This document shows positions 12,757 to 14,190 of a stretch of 14,190 bases of DNA, one piece after another. Position 1 is the first letter of the stretch. Every line of letters starts with the position of its first letter. The notes under the pieces are model-generated. The model worked only from the letters and a program-made list of their open reading frames with translations, was not told the origin of the DNA and searched no databases. Origin of the DNA: F1-60-MAGs149 sp032119475 (GTDB taxonomy: Bacteria; Actinomycetota; Thermoleophilia; Gaiellales; F1-60-MAGs149); the NCBI GenBank assembly GCA_032119475.1, contig JAUMCA010000048.1:1-14190 (forward strand), in the 5' to 3' direction. A program made the position numbers and the translations under genes.

Positions 12757-14190
12757 ATGGCAGCCACCGAGCAGCACACCTCCAATATCGCGGCCCGGAG
12801 CGGAGCGCAGTTCCTCGCCGGCCTCGCCGCGGACTCCGACCGCGAGATCTGGATCGCGGGGGAGAAGGTCGCGAACCCGCTCGAGCACGAGAAGCTGCGC
12901 CCCGGCGCGGAGTCGATCGCACGCGTCTACGACACGCAGATCGAGCACGCCGAGGTCTGCCTGGCGCCGAGCCCGGACGACGGCCGCCTCGTCAACCGCA
13001 CGCACCTGATCCCGCGCTCGAAGGAGGACCTCGAGCGCCGGCGCGCCTCGATGGAGATCATCAGTGCGGCGACGGGCGGGATGATGGGCCGCGTCCCCGA
13101 TTACCTCAACGTCACGTTCGCGTGCTTCGCCGGCGCCAGCGAGGTGTGGGCGCGGCGCGGCAACGAGCGCGGCGCCGAGAACATCGTCAACTACCAGAAG
13201 CTGATGCGCGACAAGGACCTGTCGACGACGCACGCGATCATGAACCCCGTCGCCGACCGCTCGAAGCCGGAGACGGAGCAGATGGGCGGCGAGATCTCGC
13301 TGCACAAGGTCGGCGAGTGCGCCGAGGGCATCATCGTCCGCGGGGCGCGCATGCTGGCGACGCTGGCGCCGTTCGCCGACGAGATCTCCGTCTACCCGGG
13401 CTCGGACCTCAGGCCGGGCGACGAGAAGTACGCGCTCGCCTTCGCGATCCCGATGTCGACGCCGGGCCTGCGCTTCATCTGCCGCGACTCGTTCTCGAAG
13501 CCGGGCAGCACGTTCGACTACCCGCTCAGCGCGCGCTTCGACGAGATGGACGCCGTCGTCGTCTTCGACGACGTCGTGGTGCCGTGGGACCGCCTCTTCC
13601 TCGACGGCGACATCGTCGGCTACTCCGAGGTCATCACTGACTCGGGCTGGCGCGGCCACATCATGCATCAGGCCTTCACGCGGGCCTACGTGAAGCTGAT
13701 GTTCGCGTTCGGCCTCGGCCACGTGATGGCGGAGACGACCGGTGTCGTGCGCTTCGACCACATCCAGGAGAAGCTCGGCCAGCTCTGGAACATGACCGAG
13801 CTGACCCGCTCCGCGCTCGTCACCTGCGAGGCCGACTCGTACCTCGACGACCACGGCGTGTGGTACCCGCACGACCGCCCGCTGATGGCGCTGCGCGGCG
13901 AGATGCCGAAGTGGCTCCCGCACGCCCACGAGCTCCTGCAGCTGATCGGCGGCGGCTCGTTCATGGCCACGCCGTCCGAGGCGGACTTCAACAGCGCGAT
14001 CCGCGGCGACATCGAGAAGTACTTCATGGCCGGCAACGCCGACGCCGAGCGCCGCGTACGGCTGTTCCGCCTCGCGTGGGACTACATCGGCTCCGACCTC
14101 GGCGGTCGCTCGGAGCTCTACGAGCGCTTCTACCTGTCCGACTCGTGGCGCATGACGCAGCTCGCGTACCGGATGGCGGACAAGAACTCC
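12757..14190 (+). CDS. HpaB-family FADH2-dependent aromatic monooxygenase, C-terminus beyond window
   Basis: The frame is open from the ATG at 12757 to the window edge, giving 478 residues of an expected 500 or so. It is the oxygenase component of the 4-hydroxyphenylacetate 3-hydroxylase family, which uses reduced FAD from a separate reductase to hydroxylate phenolic rings. The N-terminal domain has GRVPDYLNVTF with Arg112 and Tyr116, and STTHAIMNPVADRSK with His159. These match the Arg/Tyr/His set that binds the phenol oxygen in characterised HpaB (Arg100, Tyr104, His142 in Thermus). The C-terminal domain includes FDDVVVPWDR, GGGSFMATPS and a FNSAIRGDIEKYF region. The Shine-Dalgarno is weak (CGGAA). 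Its promoter carries the shared operator. No HpaC-type reductase is in the window. The substrate is unknown. Confidence 0.88.
   Translation, partial: MAATEQHTSNIAARSGAQFLAGLAADSDREIWIAGEKVANPLEHEKLRPGAESIARVYDTQIEHAEVCLAPSPDDGRLVNRTHLIPRSKEDLERRRASMEIISAATGGMMGRVPDYLNVTFACFAGASEVWARRGNERGAENIVNYQKLMRDKDLSTTHAIMNPVADRSKPETEQMGGEISLHKVGECAEGIIVRGARMLATLAPFADEISVYPGSDLRPGDEKYALAFAIPMSTPGLRFICRDSFSKPGSTFDYPLSARFDEMDAVVVFDDVVVPWDRLFLDGDIVGYSEVITDSGWRGHIMHQAFTRAYVKLMFAFGLGHVMAETTGVVRFDHIQEKLGQLWNMTELTRSALVTCEADSYLDDHGVWYPHDRPLMALRGEMPKWLPHAHELLQLIGGGSFMATPSEADFNSAIRGDIEKYFMAGNADAERRVRLFRLAWDYIGSDLGGRSELYERFYLSDSWRMTQLAYRMADKNS

Noticed and set aside
12661..13929. Long minus-strand frame upstream of the RAM-domain gene
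   Set aside because: It is antisense to the HpaB-like gene and has no family features; the domain begins exactly at the GTG at 12660.

Overview
The window is about 14.2 kb of very GC-rich, densely packed bacterial DNA. The codon bias (G/C in third positions), GTG starts, 1-4 nt gene overlaps and several -10 boxes placed 6-7 nt before a start codon (leaderless geometry) point to an actinobacterium. A Thermoleophilia/Solirubrobacterales-like source is a guess that the sequence alone cannot confirm. No tRNA, rRNA, insertion sequence or CRISPR array was seen.

Layout. (1) Positions 1-1945 hold an MMPL/RND-type membrane transporter (minus strand, C-terminus outside the window) divergent from a TetR regulator. 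They share a 36-nt control region with two TGAAC-type operator candidates, each lying on a promoter. (2) Positions 1995-2912 hold an exported six-cysteine protein of unknown function (minus strand). (3) Positions 2979-8389 hold a tight minus-strand catabolic operon. In transcription order it has a 12-codon leader ORF, a fumarylacetoacetate-hydrolase (FAH) family enzyme, a VOC-fold extradiol dioxygenase, a glutamine-synthetase-like ligase, an acetoacetate-decarboxylase-family protein and a semialdehyde dehydrogenase of the HpaE type. (4) Positions 8577-11586 hold a divergent plus-strand operon: an acyl-CoA-dehydrogenase-fold flavoprotein without the usual catalytic Glu, an alpha/beta hydrolase, and a NicX-like mononuclear-iron dioxygenase with conserved His/His/Asp ligands. 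(5) Positions 11615-12660 hold a two-gene minus-strand unit, a stand-alone Lrp/AsnC effector (RAM) domain and RecX. (6) From 12757 to the window end is an HpaB-family flavin monooxygenase, open at the right edge.

How the genes fit together. Segments 3, 4 and 6 look like one regulon for breaking down an aromatic or N-heteroaromatic compound. The flavin monooxygenases would hydroxylate the ring. Two unrelated ring-opening enzymes are present (extradiol VOC and NicX-like). The dehydrogenase, FAH enzyme, hydrolase and decarboxylase-family protein would process the open chain. A near-identical 19-bp palindromic element (18/19) sits in the 8352-8576 divergent promoter region and exactly on the -10 of the HpaB-like gene, which ties segments 3/4 and 6 to one regulator that is not in the window. 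The GS-like ligase lacks recognisable ammonium-site acids and probably glutamylates an amine, so the substrate may carry nitrogen. The exact substrate cannot be read from the sequence.
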